Source: JAWKNZ01 sp041391425 | GTDB lineage: Bacteria > Bdellovibrionota_B > Oligoflexia > Oligoflexales > JAWKNZ01 | Assembly (NCBI GenBank): GCA_041391425.1 | Contig: JAWKNZ010000011.1 | Span: forward strand, 62,001-126,000 | Reading direction: 5' to 3' | Length of the DNA: 64,000 nucleotides | Shown here: piece by piece, positions 27,282 to 36,335 of the stretch | Layout: each line of letters opens with the position of its first letter | How positions within the stretch are numbered: the first letter of the stretch is position 1 | Notes under the pieces: generated by a model | Seen by the model: the letters and a program-made list of their open reading frames with translations, nothing else | Told to the model about the DNA's origin: nothing | Database searches by the model: none | Translations under genes and position numbers: made by a program

Positions 27282-29213
27282 GTGAAAAATAAGTTACTGG
27301 TAAAATTTATATATTTGCCTCTAATATGTAATGTCTTTTTAGGCTGCAAGGCTGGCCGTAATAGTTCTCCCACTAAAAAATCGCAGTTGCGATCTCTACA
27401 AAATATGATGTACGCAAAACCTATGATTAGAAACCACTGCGGAAAGAGTGCAGCTAGCAGTAATAGCAATTTAGCTGATTATAGACAAGTCTTCGATCTT
27501 GAAAAAGAGCTGGAAACATCGTTAGTGATCCCTAAGGGATTTAATAGAACAGATATAAAGAGAACGATGAACGATGTCCTGTCAGCTATACCGCAACCCT
27601 TTTTGATGGATTTTTTCCTATTCCATAAGGGTAAGATAAAAATCGTAAATTTAGAAACAGCAGCTCCTTCTTTTTGTAAATTTGAAAAACAAACTGAGAA
27701 ATCGCAGAATGTAATTTTGGCTTGTTGGAATCTATTAGAGAAAGTGCAAAATCATACTGATTATGAGAGAATCCCAGTCATTTACTTGCACCAAGGAGGT
27801 GATAAAAAGAAATCTTCTAACGCTTGGAGTTTAAAGGAAATCATCTATCATTCGCTCATTAGAGAGTTTGGATTTGTGATGGCGCAGTACTTAACTTTCT
27901 TTGATCATGTTCCGCCAGAAAAAAGGGATGAATCTGTAACTCAGAAGATTACATTAGTGCCTCGACCAGCTAAGAGTCTTGCTGAAGGGGTCTTTTATGA
28001 GGAATTATATAAAGCATTTGTTAAAGATATAGGGGAAAAGGTAGATTCGGTAAGGAAGCTAAATATTCAAAATGGGAAAAAAGATAAAGGGATTATGTTG
28101 TTTGCTGAATCTTTTGATTCTTTCTATTGTAATGATAAGACAAAGAAAGACTTTGAAGTCGATTTTCCTGAAAGCTATGAAGTCTTTTCTAAGATGTTTA
28201 ATCAACAGCTATCTTCGAATGAACGTAAAGATACCTCTGTTTCTAGAGAAGAGCGTAACGAAAAATCTTTAAGCTTAGTGGGAAGTAATATTTATAATCC
28301 TAATATGAATGTGTTGCAGCAGAGGTACGTTGGCAATACTAACTATTTAGAGTGTCAGGCGACAAATCAAAAGGGTGGCGCGAACTATAATATTGATGTG
28401 CAAAAACAAGCTTACCCCCTAGGTGGTGCTGGTGCTGTCGCTGTTAATAGTCCTGAGTATCAAATGGTTATGCGGTCAGGTCTCAATAATTCTTTAGGGT
28501 ATTGCCAGACTGCGTATTTAAATCGTGATTATTATCAATACCCAAGTGGAGGGCTTTACCGCTACGGCCTGGGAGTGAATGGCTACGTTGGTATGACATC
28601 TAATCTTTTTGCTATGGCTGCTAATATTGGTATGACTTATCTCATCCAAAAAAATGCATATAGACCTCGTATTCCGGCAAAGAAATATATAAATCCTGAT
28701 GTGAATTTTACTGTAGATTATAGTTGTGGTGTTCAAAAAGGTGGTGGTTTGATACAACCTGCGTCAGCATATAGTTATCAAGGAGTAGAAGAGCCCTATG
28801 ATGGAAGCTCATATGACAATGTACTAGCACAAAATCCAAATTTTGGCAATCCATATGGTAATTGCACTGATATTGGAGCGCAGTTTTTAACTGCTGAAAA
28901 TCAGTCAACCCTTGAAAATGAAGAACAACAAGAGCAAGCGGTAGTAGATGATAATAATGATGTCGGAAGTGATAATAATCAAAATGATTCTGATGAGGTG
29001 ACTGTTGATCAGTCGGCTACTGATGATACTGAACAAGAAAATATGAAAAAGCCATCTGCGCAAAAAAAGAAGAGCAATAGTAGTTGCGGTGTTACTTCTC
29101 AAGGTCAGGAGGATAATTTTTATAGTAATGAAACACTATTATTGCTGGCTTTGGTATTTATAACACCTTTATTTAATTCTGTTTTATATATCTTTAAAAA
29201 GGTTCAATATTGA
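27282..29213 (+). CDS. Lipoprotein with C-terminal membrane segment (cluster gene 3)
   Basis: I start at GTG 27282 because it follows GAGGG and gives a lipoprotein signal ending in FLGC; the open frame to 27141 upstream overlaps gene 2. The product is about 643 residues. The middle carries Tyr/Asn/Gly-rich sequence (YQYPSGGLYRYGLG). A Gln/Asn/Asp-rich acidic stretch follows. The last 20-25 residues are a hydrophobic helix ending FKKVQY, with a Cys (NSSCG) upstream, which resembles sorting-type tails or a second membrane anchor. Function unknown. The stop overlaps the next start (TTGA). Confidence 0.65.
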   Translation: MKNKLLVKFIYLPLICNVFLGCKAGRNSSPTKKSQLRSLQNMMYAKPMIRNHCGKSAASSNSNLADYRQVFDLEKELETSLVIPKGFNRTDIKRTMNDVLSAIPQPFLMDFFLFHKGKIKIVNLETAAPSFCKFEKQTEKSQNVILACWNLLEKVQNHTDYERIPVIYLHQGGDKKKSSNAWSLKEIIYHSLIREFGFVMAQYLTFFDHVPPEKRDESVTQKITLVPRPAKSLAEGVFYEELYKAFVKDIGEKVDSVRKLNIQNGKKDKGIMLFAESFDSFYCNDKTKKDFEVDFPESYEVFSKMFNQQLSSNERKDTSVSREERNEKSLSLVGSNIYNPNMNVLQQRYVGNTNYLECQATNQKGGANYNIDVQKQAYPLGGAGAVAVNSPEYQMVMRSGLNNSLGYCQTAYLNRDYYQYPSGGLYRYGLGVNGYVGMTSNLFAMAANIGMTYLIQKNAYRPRIPAKKYINPDVNFTVDYSCGVQKGGGLIQPASAYSYQGVEEPYDGSSYDNVLAQNPNFGNPYGNCTDIGAQFLTAENQSTLENEEQQEQAVVDDNNDVGSDNNQNDSDEVTVDQSATDDTEQENMKKPSAQKKKSNSSCGVTSQGQEDNFYSNETLLLLALVFITPLFNSVLYIFKKVQY

Positions 29214-31057
29214 CTTCCGGCCTTGAAAAAATCTTAGAAAAAATACGAGAAGATCCGTCTCGCAATATTTTATACAACCGTTATCTAGCACTATTAGCAG
29301 ATATTTCTTCTGAGGTTGAAAAGGCTCGATACACGATTGAATTAGCTCGAGTTTATTTAGAGAGCGAACCGAAGAAATCTATGCAACTCGCAAATTTAGT
29401 GTTTCAAGCAGATAGAGAGAATGTTGATGCATTGTATATTATTGCTCGTTCCTTAGAGAATTTAGGACGTTTTGAAAAGGCTGATGTAATTCATAATGAA
29501 ATTTCTGCTATCCGTCAAAAGCGAGAAAACCAATCTATTGGCCGGCGTGGGCAATTTGCAGAGCTTCCCGTTTATGTTCCTAAATCAAATATTGATACAG
29601 GCAAAGATAAATATGGCATATCGGGTGGAGGGTCTGGAGGTTCCGATATCGTTGGACAAGAGGGTAAGTCTGTCAAATATGAGATTGGTTCGAATGTGGC
29701 CCCTTCCCGCCCAATAAAAGTCGATCCTATTAATAGTAGACCACGATTCGTTTATAGCGACGATACTTTTGCAGAAAAGAAAATCCCTGATTACGGTAAA
29801 GGTGAACCGCAAGGAAAAAAGATGATGTCACTGGATTTTCCAGAGTTGATATCTGAACCAATGGCAGAAAAGACTTCTCATCAGGATATTAGATTTAGTG
29901 AAGTTTCTGTCGAATGGCATCAAAGTGATGTCAGAGGTAAGGAACGAAAGGAAATTAATAAAAGTGATAATGATCAAGGTGATGATGTTAGGAATTCGAG
30001 TAAAGACCTTGAGGAGAGAAGCTTACTGGAGTCTGGAAAAACACTTTTTTCGGATGAGTCTATTGCTGCGATGGATCTGCATTTTAAGGGTATTGAACCT
30101 TCAGACTATTATAACGAACTTGAAGGCAAGCAAAAAGATGTAGAAGATAAAGATTTTGGTCAGCGAGCAGGTTTCGAGGTGGAATCTTCAGAGTTATTAG
30201 CAAATCATGAGGTAAGTAAGCTATTCACTATAGAACCTATGTCCATCGATAATAGGGTGGCTAGTAATGAGGTGCCTAATGATGAGACACCGCAAAGGAA
30301 TATTGAGGCTGTGGAGCAAACATTGTTAAAAAATCGCCATGACTCCTCAGGAATTGATCAATTTAAAAAAGACGCTCGAGTCGTATGGTCAATTGAAGAG
30401 GAGGGTGAGAAAAATAAGTCTCGTCAAAGTTTTGAAGATAATAAGCAGCATACGCTTCGGTCGGATTCGGTAGACTTTAACCACCGAATATCCAATCAGG
30501 ATGAAAATTTCGAGAAGACGGTACTGCAAGGAAGCATCGAGCACACTATAAAAAATGAGAAGAGAAGGATACCAACGACTGAAGTGCATCAACTATCTAG
30601 TTCGAATAATGAACTCCGGATTCAGGATGTATTGGCGGCCGTTTTCTCTGAGCTGGCGAGGATAATGCCTAAATTTAATCCGAGGTATGATAAAACAGCA
30701 GGCCTTAAAAGTAAGCAGAACATAACGTTTCCTCCTGCTCTAGTTGAAGGATTGATGAAAAAGATATCTGTTTCGCAAGAAGGTTTTTTAAATTGGGAAG
30801 TGATACAGGCTTTATGGGGGCGGACACCTAATAAGGCAGGAGGAGAAATCTTAGCTAAACTACCTCTAACTCAAGAAAATCCAGGCTGTTGGGGGATATA
30901 CCTAGATTGTTTGCTGGCTGCTGGTTATGCGCGTAAAGCACAGTACGAAATTTGGAAAACCCTAACAGCAAAGAGATCGTTACTGGGGAAAGGTAGCTTG
31001 GAAGCGGCTGCCTTTTATCTGGGAAACGCTGGGGTTGATCGACTTTGCGTGGGATGA
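29210..31057 (+). CDS. Helical-repeat (TPR-like) protein, C-terminus frameshifted (cluster gene 4)
   Basis: The TTG start overlaps the stop of gene 3. There is no signal peptide. Residues 1-110 look like TPR helices (YNRYLALLADIS, ARVYLESEPKKSMQLANLV, YIIARSLENLGRFEKAD). A charged, disordered ~340-residue middle follows, then a helical C-terminal domain (EGFLNWEVIQALWG, CLLAAGYARKAQYEIW). The frame ends at 31057, but removing one G from a GGGG run near 31030 continues it cleanly (GLIDFAWDENDGINELID..) to TAA 31182-31184, adding about 43 residues. It could be a cytoplasmic partner of the three lipoproteins. Confidence 0.65.
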   Translation: MTSGLEKILEKIREDPSRNILYNRYLALLADISSEVEKARYTIELARVYLESEPKKSMQLANLVFQADRENVDALYIIARSLENLGRFEKADVIHNEISAIRQKRENQSIGRRGQFAELPVYVPKSNIDTGKDKYGISGGGSGGSDIVGQEGKSVKYEIGSNVAPSRPIKVDPINSRPRFVYSDDTFAEKKIPDYGKGEPQGKKMMSLDFPELISEPMAEKTSHQDIRFSEVSVEWHQSDVRGKERKEINKSDNDQGDDVRNSSKDLEERSLLESGKTLFSDESIAAMDLHFKGIEPSDYYNELEGKQKDVEDKDFGQRAGFEVESSELLANHEVSKLFTIEPMSIDNRVASNEVPNDETPQRNIEAVEQTLLKNRHDSSGIDQFKKDARVVWSIEEEGEKNKSRQSFEDNKQHTLRSDSVDFNHRISNQDENFEKTVLQGSIEHTIKNEKRRIPTTEVHQLSSSNNELRIQDVLAAVFSELARIMPKFNPRYDKTAGLKSKQNITFPPALVEGLMKKISVSQEGFLNWEVIQALWGRTPNKAGGEILAKLPLTQENPGCWGIYLDCLLAAGYARKAQYEIWKTLTAKRSLLGKGSLEAAAFYLGNAGVDRLCVG

Positions 31058-31234
31058 AAATGACGGAATTAACGAATTAATAGATCAATTATCACGCCGC
31101 CGGTGGCCGAAGTTATCAAAACTTTCTGACGGTAAGGTTTTTTGCAATTATTTTAAGGAAAAATATCCTTGTATATTTCTATAACGAGGTTATTTTTCTC
31201 TTTGCTGTCTATATTTTGTCTGTCGCTCTGACTA

Positions 31235-31413
31235 GGGCGTGTTGACGTTTCATTTTCGTAGCGAGAGACAAATACTTGAAAGTCGCAGCTAGGAAGGGTT
31301 TCAAAAATTACCGGAGGTGTACTAGATGTACATTGAGGATAATTTTTGAAACCCTAACAACGTTGTGACTCAAGGGTTTGGCTCGTAGTAGGAAATGAAA
31401 CGTCAACACGCCC
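31235..31413. mobile_element. Family A MITE-like element, copy 1
   Basis: A 179-bp near-palindrome with ends GGGCGTGTTGACGTTTCATT and complement, bracketed by TA (31233-31234 and 31414-31415). The centre has GGTTTCAAAAATTA / TAATTTTTGAAACC around TGTACTAGATGTACA. It occupies half of the gap 31185-31528; nothing else is seen there. Confidence 0.88.
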
Positions 31414-31528
31414 TAATACTATGCTTAGCTCGGAAGTTGTCTAAAATATTTAATTTTTGTGCTACTTTCGAAAAAAGTCTTAAAATTGTATATAGGGATG
31501 CTAACAGATAAGGCTTGAGATTCAAAAT

Positions 31529-32509
31529 ATGACGTTGCAATTTTTCTTTGTACTGCTTTTTTCTTCTATTAATTATTTCTTACCACTTATTAACAATGCC
31601 TATGGTCAGAATAGTCCAGGTTGGCAGCAAAATCCTTTGGAAGCACATCCTTATTACAAGGACCAATCGATACACGGACAGATTAAACTAGGTGAAGAAC
31701 TCATAAGTAAGGGGTATGCAAAGAAAGGCTTTAAGTTTACCACTAGTGATGTGATTTATGTGATCGCTATCAATTCTAAGGTTGCAGGGCCGCCAATAGC
31801 AGTTGTCAGGATTGCTAATTTAGAAGGAAAGACATTTCCAATTTCTTTTAAGATTGGCCCAGATAATTTAATGATGGAAGGAGGGGAGTTTGTCGGCCCT
31901 TTTCGATTAAAAGCCAAACTTTCTAGACACGGAGACGCATCTACTCAGCCGGGAGATTATATTGGTTTTTCTCAGAAAACTAAAATAGCCTCAGGTAGTA
32001 AAAATATAGTAGTTTCACTTACCAACGTGGTGGGTGAAAAGGATGGAAGCGTTTCACCGGCTGAGCTTGAAGATCCTAAAAAAATGACCGTAGATAGTTC
32101 CTTATCTTCTGTAATTGCAAGTGGTGTCGTCGATTTAAGTCCACAAATGCAGGCTAAATTGCAAAAGAATAAATTCACGTTGCAAAAAGAAGATGTCTTA
32201 TTTGTTATTGCAAAAGACGCTGAATCGTCAAGTAAGCAGCCTCTCGCTGCATTGAAGATAGGTTATACAGAGCTAAAAAGAGGTTTCCCTGTTCGCTTTA
32301 AATTGAGTGTTGCAGATTTAATGGTCGAAAAGCAGCAAAAATTACCTGTTAGAGTAGCACTAAAAGTTAAACTTTCGCGTAGCGGTGATGTTGCGACGCA
32401 TGCGGGAGATTTATATAGTGAATATTCTGATTTCTCGCCGATTGCTTGGAAGCGATGGAGTCTTATTGCATTTAACGAATATAAAAGACTAGGTATATCC
32501 GGGAGTTGA
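31529..32509 (+). CDS. Exported protein with two CcmI/CycH-type Ig-like domains
   Basis: A signal peptide (MTLQFFFVLLFSSINYFLPL..) is followed by two copies of a ~100-residue domain: TTSDVIYVIAINSKVAGPP...SFKIGPDNLMM...LKAKLSRHGDASTQPGDYIG and EDVLFVIAKDAE...RFKLSVADLMV...LKVKLSRSGDVATHAGDLYS. This pattern is that of the C-terminal periplasmic domain of the cytochrome c biogenesis factor CcmI/CycH; here it stands alone without the TPR part. The last codons (SGS and the TGA) lie inside a family B element that starts at 32499, so the native C-terminus has been replaced. Confidence 0.72.
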   Translation: MTLQFFFVLLFSSINYFLPLINNAYGQNSPGWQQNPLEAHPYYKDQSIHGQIKLGEELISKGYAKKGFKFTTSDVIYVIAINSKVAGPPIAVVRIANLEGKTFPISFKIGPDNLMMEGGEFVGPFRLKAKLSRHGDASTQPGDYIGFSQKTKIASGSKNIVVSLTNVVGEKDGSVSPAELEDPKKMTVDSSLSSVIASGVVDLSPQMQAKLQKNKFTLQKEDVLFVIAKDAESSSKQPLAALKIGYTELKRGFPVRFKLSVADLMVEKQQKLPVRVALKVKLSRSGDVATHAGDLYSEYSDFSPIAWKRWSLIAFNEYKRLGISGS

Positions 32510-32658
32510 GATTTTTGAAAAACTGTAGTATTTTCAATGGATTCGAAGTTCGCTCAGGTGCTAGGCGAGAGGTGGGAAACCGCAGTGTACATGTTGGTAC
32601 GATGAGGATTTCCTGACGATGAAGCAACGCCGCAACCGACTAGAAATTTGGATCCGGG
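32499..32658 (+). mobile_element. Family B MITE-like element, copy 2
   Basis: It runs from CCGGGAGTTGAGA to GGATCCGGG, 160 bp. TATAT flanks both sides exactly (32494-32498 and 32659-32663), a 5-bp target duplication. It entered the end of the CcmI-like gene and supplies its stop codon. Confidence 0.85.
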
Positions 32659-32744
32659 TATATTAAAGGAAGTAAAACCTACCATACCGTGCTAAGCTAA
32701 AATACATTTGCTACTGTACTAAACCTACTATCTTTTCGTGTTTT

Positions 32745-32908
32745 GTAACTATTCAGCGTATTTTTTCCTTCAATATGTCGCTTGATACATCGTCATCCTG
32801 AGTGAAGCGAAGGATCTATTTCGCAATTTTGAGATCCTTCGCTTCACTCAGGATGACGAGCAGTCAAGGCTTTGAATCGATCAGATAAAAAATACGCTGA
32901 ATAGTTAC
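32745..32908. mobile_element. Family C MITE-like element, copy 4
   Basis: From GTAACTATTCAGCG to CGCTGAATAGTTAC, 164 bp, with the internal TGAGTGAAGCGAAGGATC hairpin. CGTGTTTT on the left and CGTGTCTT on the right match at 7 of 8, an 8-bp duplication. No other feature is seen in 32664-33124. Confidence 0.87.
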
Positions 32909-33124
32909 CGTGTCTTTAAGTAAGGCTTATCTGGTTGATCTTACTTTCCTTAGTAATTTCTAAAAATTTATGATTCCGTTTTTTTTAAAAACTGCCTGGC
33001 AAAGACTTGATCATTTCAGAAAAATATCCTCAACTTCAATGTGTCAAAGTTTTTAAATTTGATACCCTTTAGGTCAGTTAATTTTTAGAATTTAATACTT
33101 TAAAATAATTTATCTTCTTAAATT

Positions 33125-34029
33125 TCAGCCTTTGATAATAGTCGTTCGTTTTGAAATTTTTCTATTATTATTGAGTCCAATGGAATGTCTGAGTTTTTCA
33201 AGCTCTTGATTAGTGATTTCTACGTGTGATTGTGCTATGTGCCATTCTACGTTGTTTGAACACGGCGGTGTTGTTAGTGAGCCTGGGTATTGGTAAGTTT
33301 CTAGGGTGGTGACAGGGATAGCTTTTACTTCATGACCAACCTCTATTGAACCCGTCTTTGTACGCAAATTTAAATCACCCACTTTTTGTATTAAAGCACG
33401 GACTTGTTGTTGTTTTTCATCTTTAAGAGAATCAGTTGCTTTCAGGAGAAAACCAAGCACTAAAAGCTTCTTTTTAGTTATATCTTTTTCCGATTGCCAT
33501 TCTGTAGCCTCATGAACGAAATGAACTTCGGCATCATAGCTGTCACCATTCAAAGTATGCTCACTAGGGTATGAATATGGAACTGTAGTAATTTGTATTC
33601 TTTATCTGCAATTAATGTATGGGTATCCCTTGAATTTATTGGATTAAATTGTATTGTGTGCCCGTTGTGCACAATATTAAACTGGTCTCTATAATAATTG
33701 ATATTTTGGATAACATCTTATTTTCCTTCAGGTGTATTGTTAGATGCATTACTGTCTATGTGAGATTTAATTTTACTTGCTTTAGTAAGTATATCCCTAG
33801 GTGACTGCCTGTGTAAGCGTTGTTCAGTACCACAATCCTCCCATTTTGTATGCCACTCAGATTCGTGGACCACTTGCTCATAGGCCCAATGGTATTGATG
33901 GTTGTGTTTTGTGAACTATTACTAGCTTCAGCTCTTCTTCTTGAGTTGTTTTTGTTGTTCCTACTTGAGGGGCGTCGTTTTTACAACTCAGGATTGCTAA
34001 CGCTAAAATACCTAGACAAATTTTCATAT
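33125..34029 (-). pseudogene. Alpha-carbonic anhydrase lipoprotein, decayed
   Basis: The gene starts at about 34029 with a lipoprotein signal (MKICLGILALAILSC). After about 40 residues the frame shifts; continuing gives HWAYEQ, DCGTEQRLHRQSP, then an in-frame TAA near 33720, then VHNGHTIQF, LLQFHIHTPSEHT (needs one extra C in a CCC run near 33570), and finally VHFVHEA and YPGSLTTPPCSNNVEWHI to the stop at 33125. These are the zinc-site and active-site landmarks of alpha-carbonic anhydrases. The family hydrates CO2 in the periplasm. At least two frameshifts plus a stop make it non-functional as read. Confidence 0.85.
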
Positions 34030-34199
34030 AAATTACTCCCTTTTTACTGAAAGTCAAAAAAAAAATCATTTTTTTATTCGTATAAAAGATGTTGAATGAA
34101 ATTATATCAGCTATGCAAATTTGCATCAACTTTGTCTTGCTGTTGCTTCTTTCAAGTGAGGTTTGACGGAGTTGGTTAATATTATTGTGATATATATTA

Positions 34200-34381
34200 G
34201 GAGTGTGTTGACGTTTCATTTTCTACTACGAGCCAAACCCTTGGAGTCACAACGTTATCAGGGTTTCAAAAATTATCCTCAATGTACATCTAGTACACCT
34301 CCGGTAATTTTTGAAACCCTGACAACGTTGTGACTTTCAAGTATTTGTCTCTCGCTACGAAAATGAAACGTCAACACGCCC
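34200..34381. mobile_element. Family A MITE-like element, copy 2
   Basis: About 182 bp, opposite orientation to copy 1, with a one-base variant left end (GGAGTGTGTTGACG). TA stands at 34198-34199 and 34382-34383. Nothing else is recognised in 34030-34533. Confidence 0.86.
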
Positions 34382-34533
34382 TAATCTTTTTGAAATGTTT
34401 ACGAATGTTGCTATTTAAGTACGTACATTTTAATTACTGTTATCTTAGAAAAGAGGTTTTTCGAATATTAAAATTTTTGCTGAGGCTTGCTATGGGGCAC
34501 TATATGCACATCTTTTTGCTTTGGGGTAAATCA

Positions 34534-35215
34534 TTAACGACAAACGGTGCTTTCCATGAGCGCTGCTCGAGGCTTAAAAATGAGCAAGTAAAGCGGTTTT
34601 TTCTTGCTTGGGTAATTTGGATATATTTTGGCAGTATGAAGCTTGCCCGCAAGTAGATCGTTTACTTTTCTAGGTGCAAGTCCAACTTCCATTCCCATTT
34701 CTAAATCGATCCAAACTTCTTTTATGGAAGGATCTGCTATTTTTATATCGACAGGAGCAAAGTTTGTTGATTTTTTTTCTAAGGCAGCCAGAATTTTTTC
34801 AGTGCGCGTGTTAGATTTTATATCTAATTTTACTCTTTTGTCTACGAAGCCGTCTCTTCTGACAATAAGCTCATGGATACCTTGTGTTATTTTACTTTTA
34901 TAAGGTGTTTGAATATAGCGATCATCATTGAGAACTTTACCATCTAAGATCAATTTTACGTTTGAAGGGACAGAATTCACTATGAAAGAAGCTGGAGATT
35001 TTTTACTCTGATAGTAATGCTTTGCAGCCATAGATATCAACGCAATGGATATCAGAGCTGTTGCTATTTGTAATAGAAATTTTGTATTGCTGGTTTTGGT
35101 TTTGTGCCATTGACCTATGAGCTTTCATTCCTGTCGAAGGTTGAATATTTGCTGCTGGCTTTCTTAGTTTAGATAGGGCTGGAGTGCTTGAAAGTGAGCC
35201 ACGCTTTCTCATCAT
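34534..35215 (-). CDS. Membrane-anchored PEGA-domain protein (one frameshift)
   Basis: The C-terminal portion (34534-35040 in one frame) carries a PEGA domain: SFIVNSVPSNVKLILDGKVL and GIHELIVRRDGFVDKRV. In the same frame upstream is a membrane helix LLQIATALISIALISMAAKH. The basic N-terminus (MMRKRGSLSSTPALSKLRK..) is in another frame starting ATG 35215; the two join around 35090. The whole would be ~227 residues: cytoplasmic tail, helix, external PEGA domain. ATGATG lies six bases after the deduced stop of the kinase gene, so the two are an operon. PEGA domains often follow Ser/Thr kinases in this type of bacterium. Confidence 0.68.
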
Positions 35216-35381
35216 TGAGCTTACACTCTGGCACTTCGAGCTAAGGAAAATTCTTGATTGGCATCTTCTTTACTGATATTGAATGAAACGTTTCGATTGA
35301 TGGAACTTTCATTTTGCCCCTGAATTTTTAATTGTACTTGACTGTTGTTTGAGCTGATATCAACAGCCGTTAATGCTTTTT

Positions 35382-36335
35382 TTATGGCGGCAGATGATTT
35401 TTCTTTCTTCTGACAACAGGTTTTTTAAAAAATACGCTGAGTTCAGTTGGAACGAATGACGGGTATCTTTTACTTAAATATTTTCTCAAGGCTCCTTCGA
35501 ATGCTTTTGCATCTGGATAGCGTTTTTTTAAATCTTTTTGTAATCCAGAAAGTATTATAGCTTCTAACTCATCATCGATTTCTGATTTGGGCCTTTTAAC
35601 TCCTCTGGGTAATCTCTTGATTTCGCAGTTTTTAACTTTTTGAATGGTTATGACATCATTTTCGAATAAAAAAAGCCTTTCCATAGCGATCATTTCCCAA
35701 AGAACGATCGCGAGGGCAAAAACATCTGTTCTAGCATCGACATTTTTTGCCATAATTTGTTCTGGGCTCATATAAGAATATTTGCCTTTTACAATTCCGG
35801 GCTTAGTTTCTGTGCTTTTATTCTCTGCATCAGCAATACCAAAGTCGGTAACTTTAGCTTCGCCTTCAAAGCTGACTAAAATATTTTGTGGTGAGATATC
35901 TCGATGGACAATGGATAAAGGCTTACGGGTTATATCATCTATTTTGGTATGTGCATAGTGTAAGCCCCGCGCTATTTCGGCAGTAATATATAACGCCATA
36001 GGTATTGGAATAGCAATCCCAGCATTTTCGCAGGCAGCTAGTATTTTTCTTAAATCGGCTCCATCGACGTATTCCATGATGATAGCATAAGAGCCATCGA
36101 CTTCTTCAAAGCCTTCTACACGGACAATATTCGCATGTTGAAGGCGCTTACATATGTGAGCTTCGTCACGAAACATTTCTATATATTCTTTTTCATGCGA
36201 ATAATGAGGAAGTATTCGTTTGATACAGCACACTCGTTTAAAGCCATCTTCAGTCGCTAAACGGCCTAAATAGATTTCGGCCATGCCACCGCGTGCAAGT
36301 TTTTCTACTAATATGTAACGGTTTTCTTTAGGCAT
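35382..36335 (-). CDS. Ser/Thr protein kinase (eukaryotic-like), C-terminal tail frameshifted
   Basis: All kinase landmarks are present: glycine loop LARGGMAEIYLG (residue ~13), Lys in CCIKRIL, HRDISPQNIL (~145), DFG in TDFGIAD (~165), MSPEQIM and RTDVFALAIVLWEM. The HRDISPQN form is common in Myxococcota and relatives. The frame stops at 35382, but one extra A in an A-run near 35402 lets it continue (SSAAIKKALTAVDISSNNSQ..) to TAA at 35221-35223, just before the PEGA gene. The tail is Ser/Asn-rich. Substrate unknown; it acts in the cytoplasm. Confidence 0.92.
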   Translation of the reverse strand: MPKENRYILVEKLARGGMAEIYLGRLATEDGFKRVCCIKRILPHYSHEKEYIEMFRDEAHICKRLQHANIVRVEGFEEVDGSYAIIMEYVDGADLRKILAACENAGIAIPIPMALYITAEIARGLHYAHTKIDDITRKPLSIVHRDISPQNILVSFEGEAKVTDFGIADAENKSTETKPGIVKGKYSYMSPEQIMAKNVDARTDVFALAIVLWEMIAMERLFLFENDVITIQKVKNCEIKRLPRGVKRPKSEIDDELEAIILSGLQKDLKKRYPDAKAFEGALRKYLSKRYPSFVPTELSVFFKKPVVRRKKNHLPP

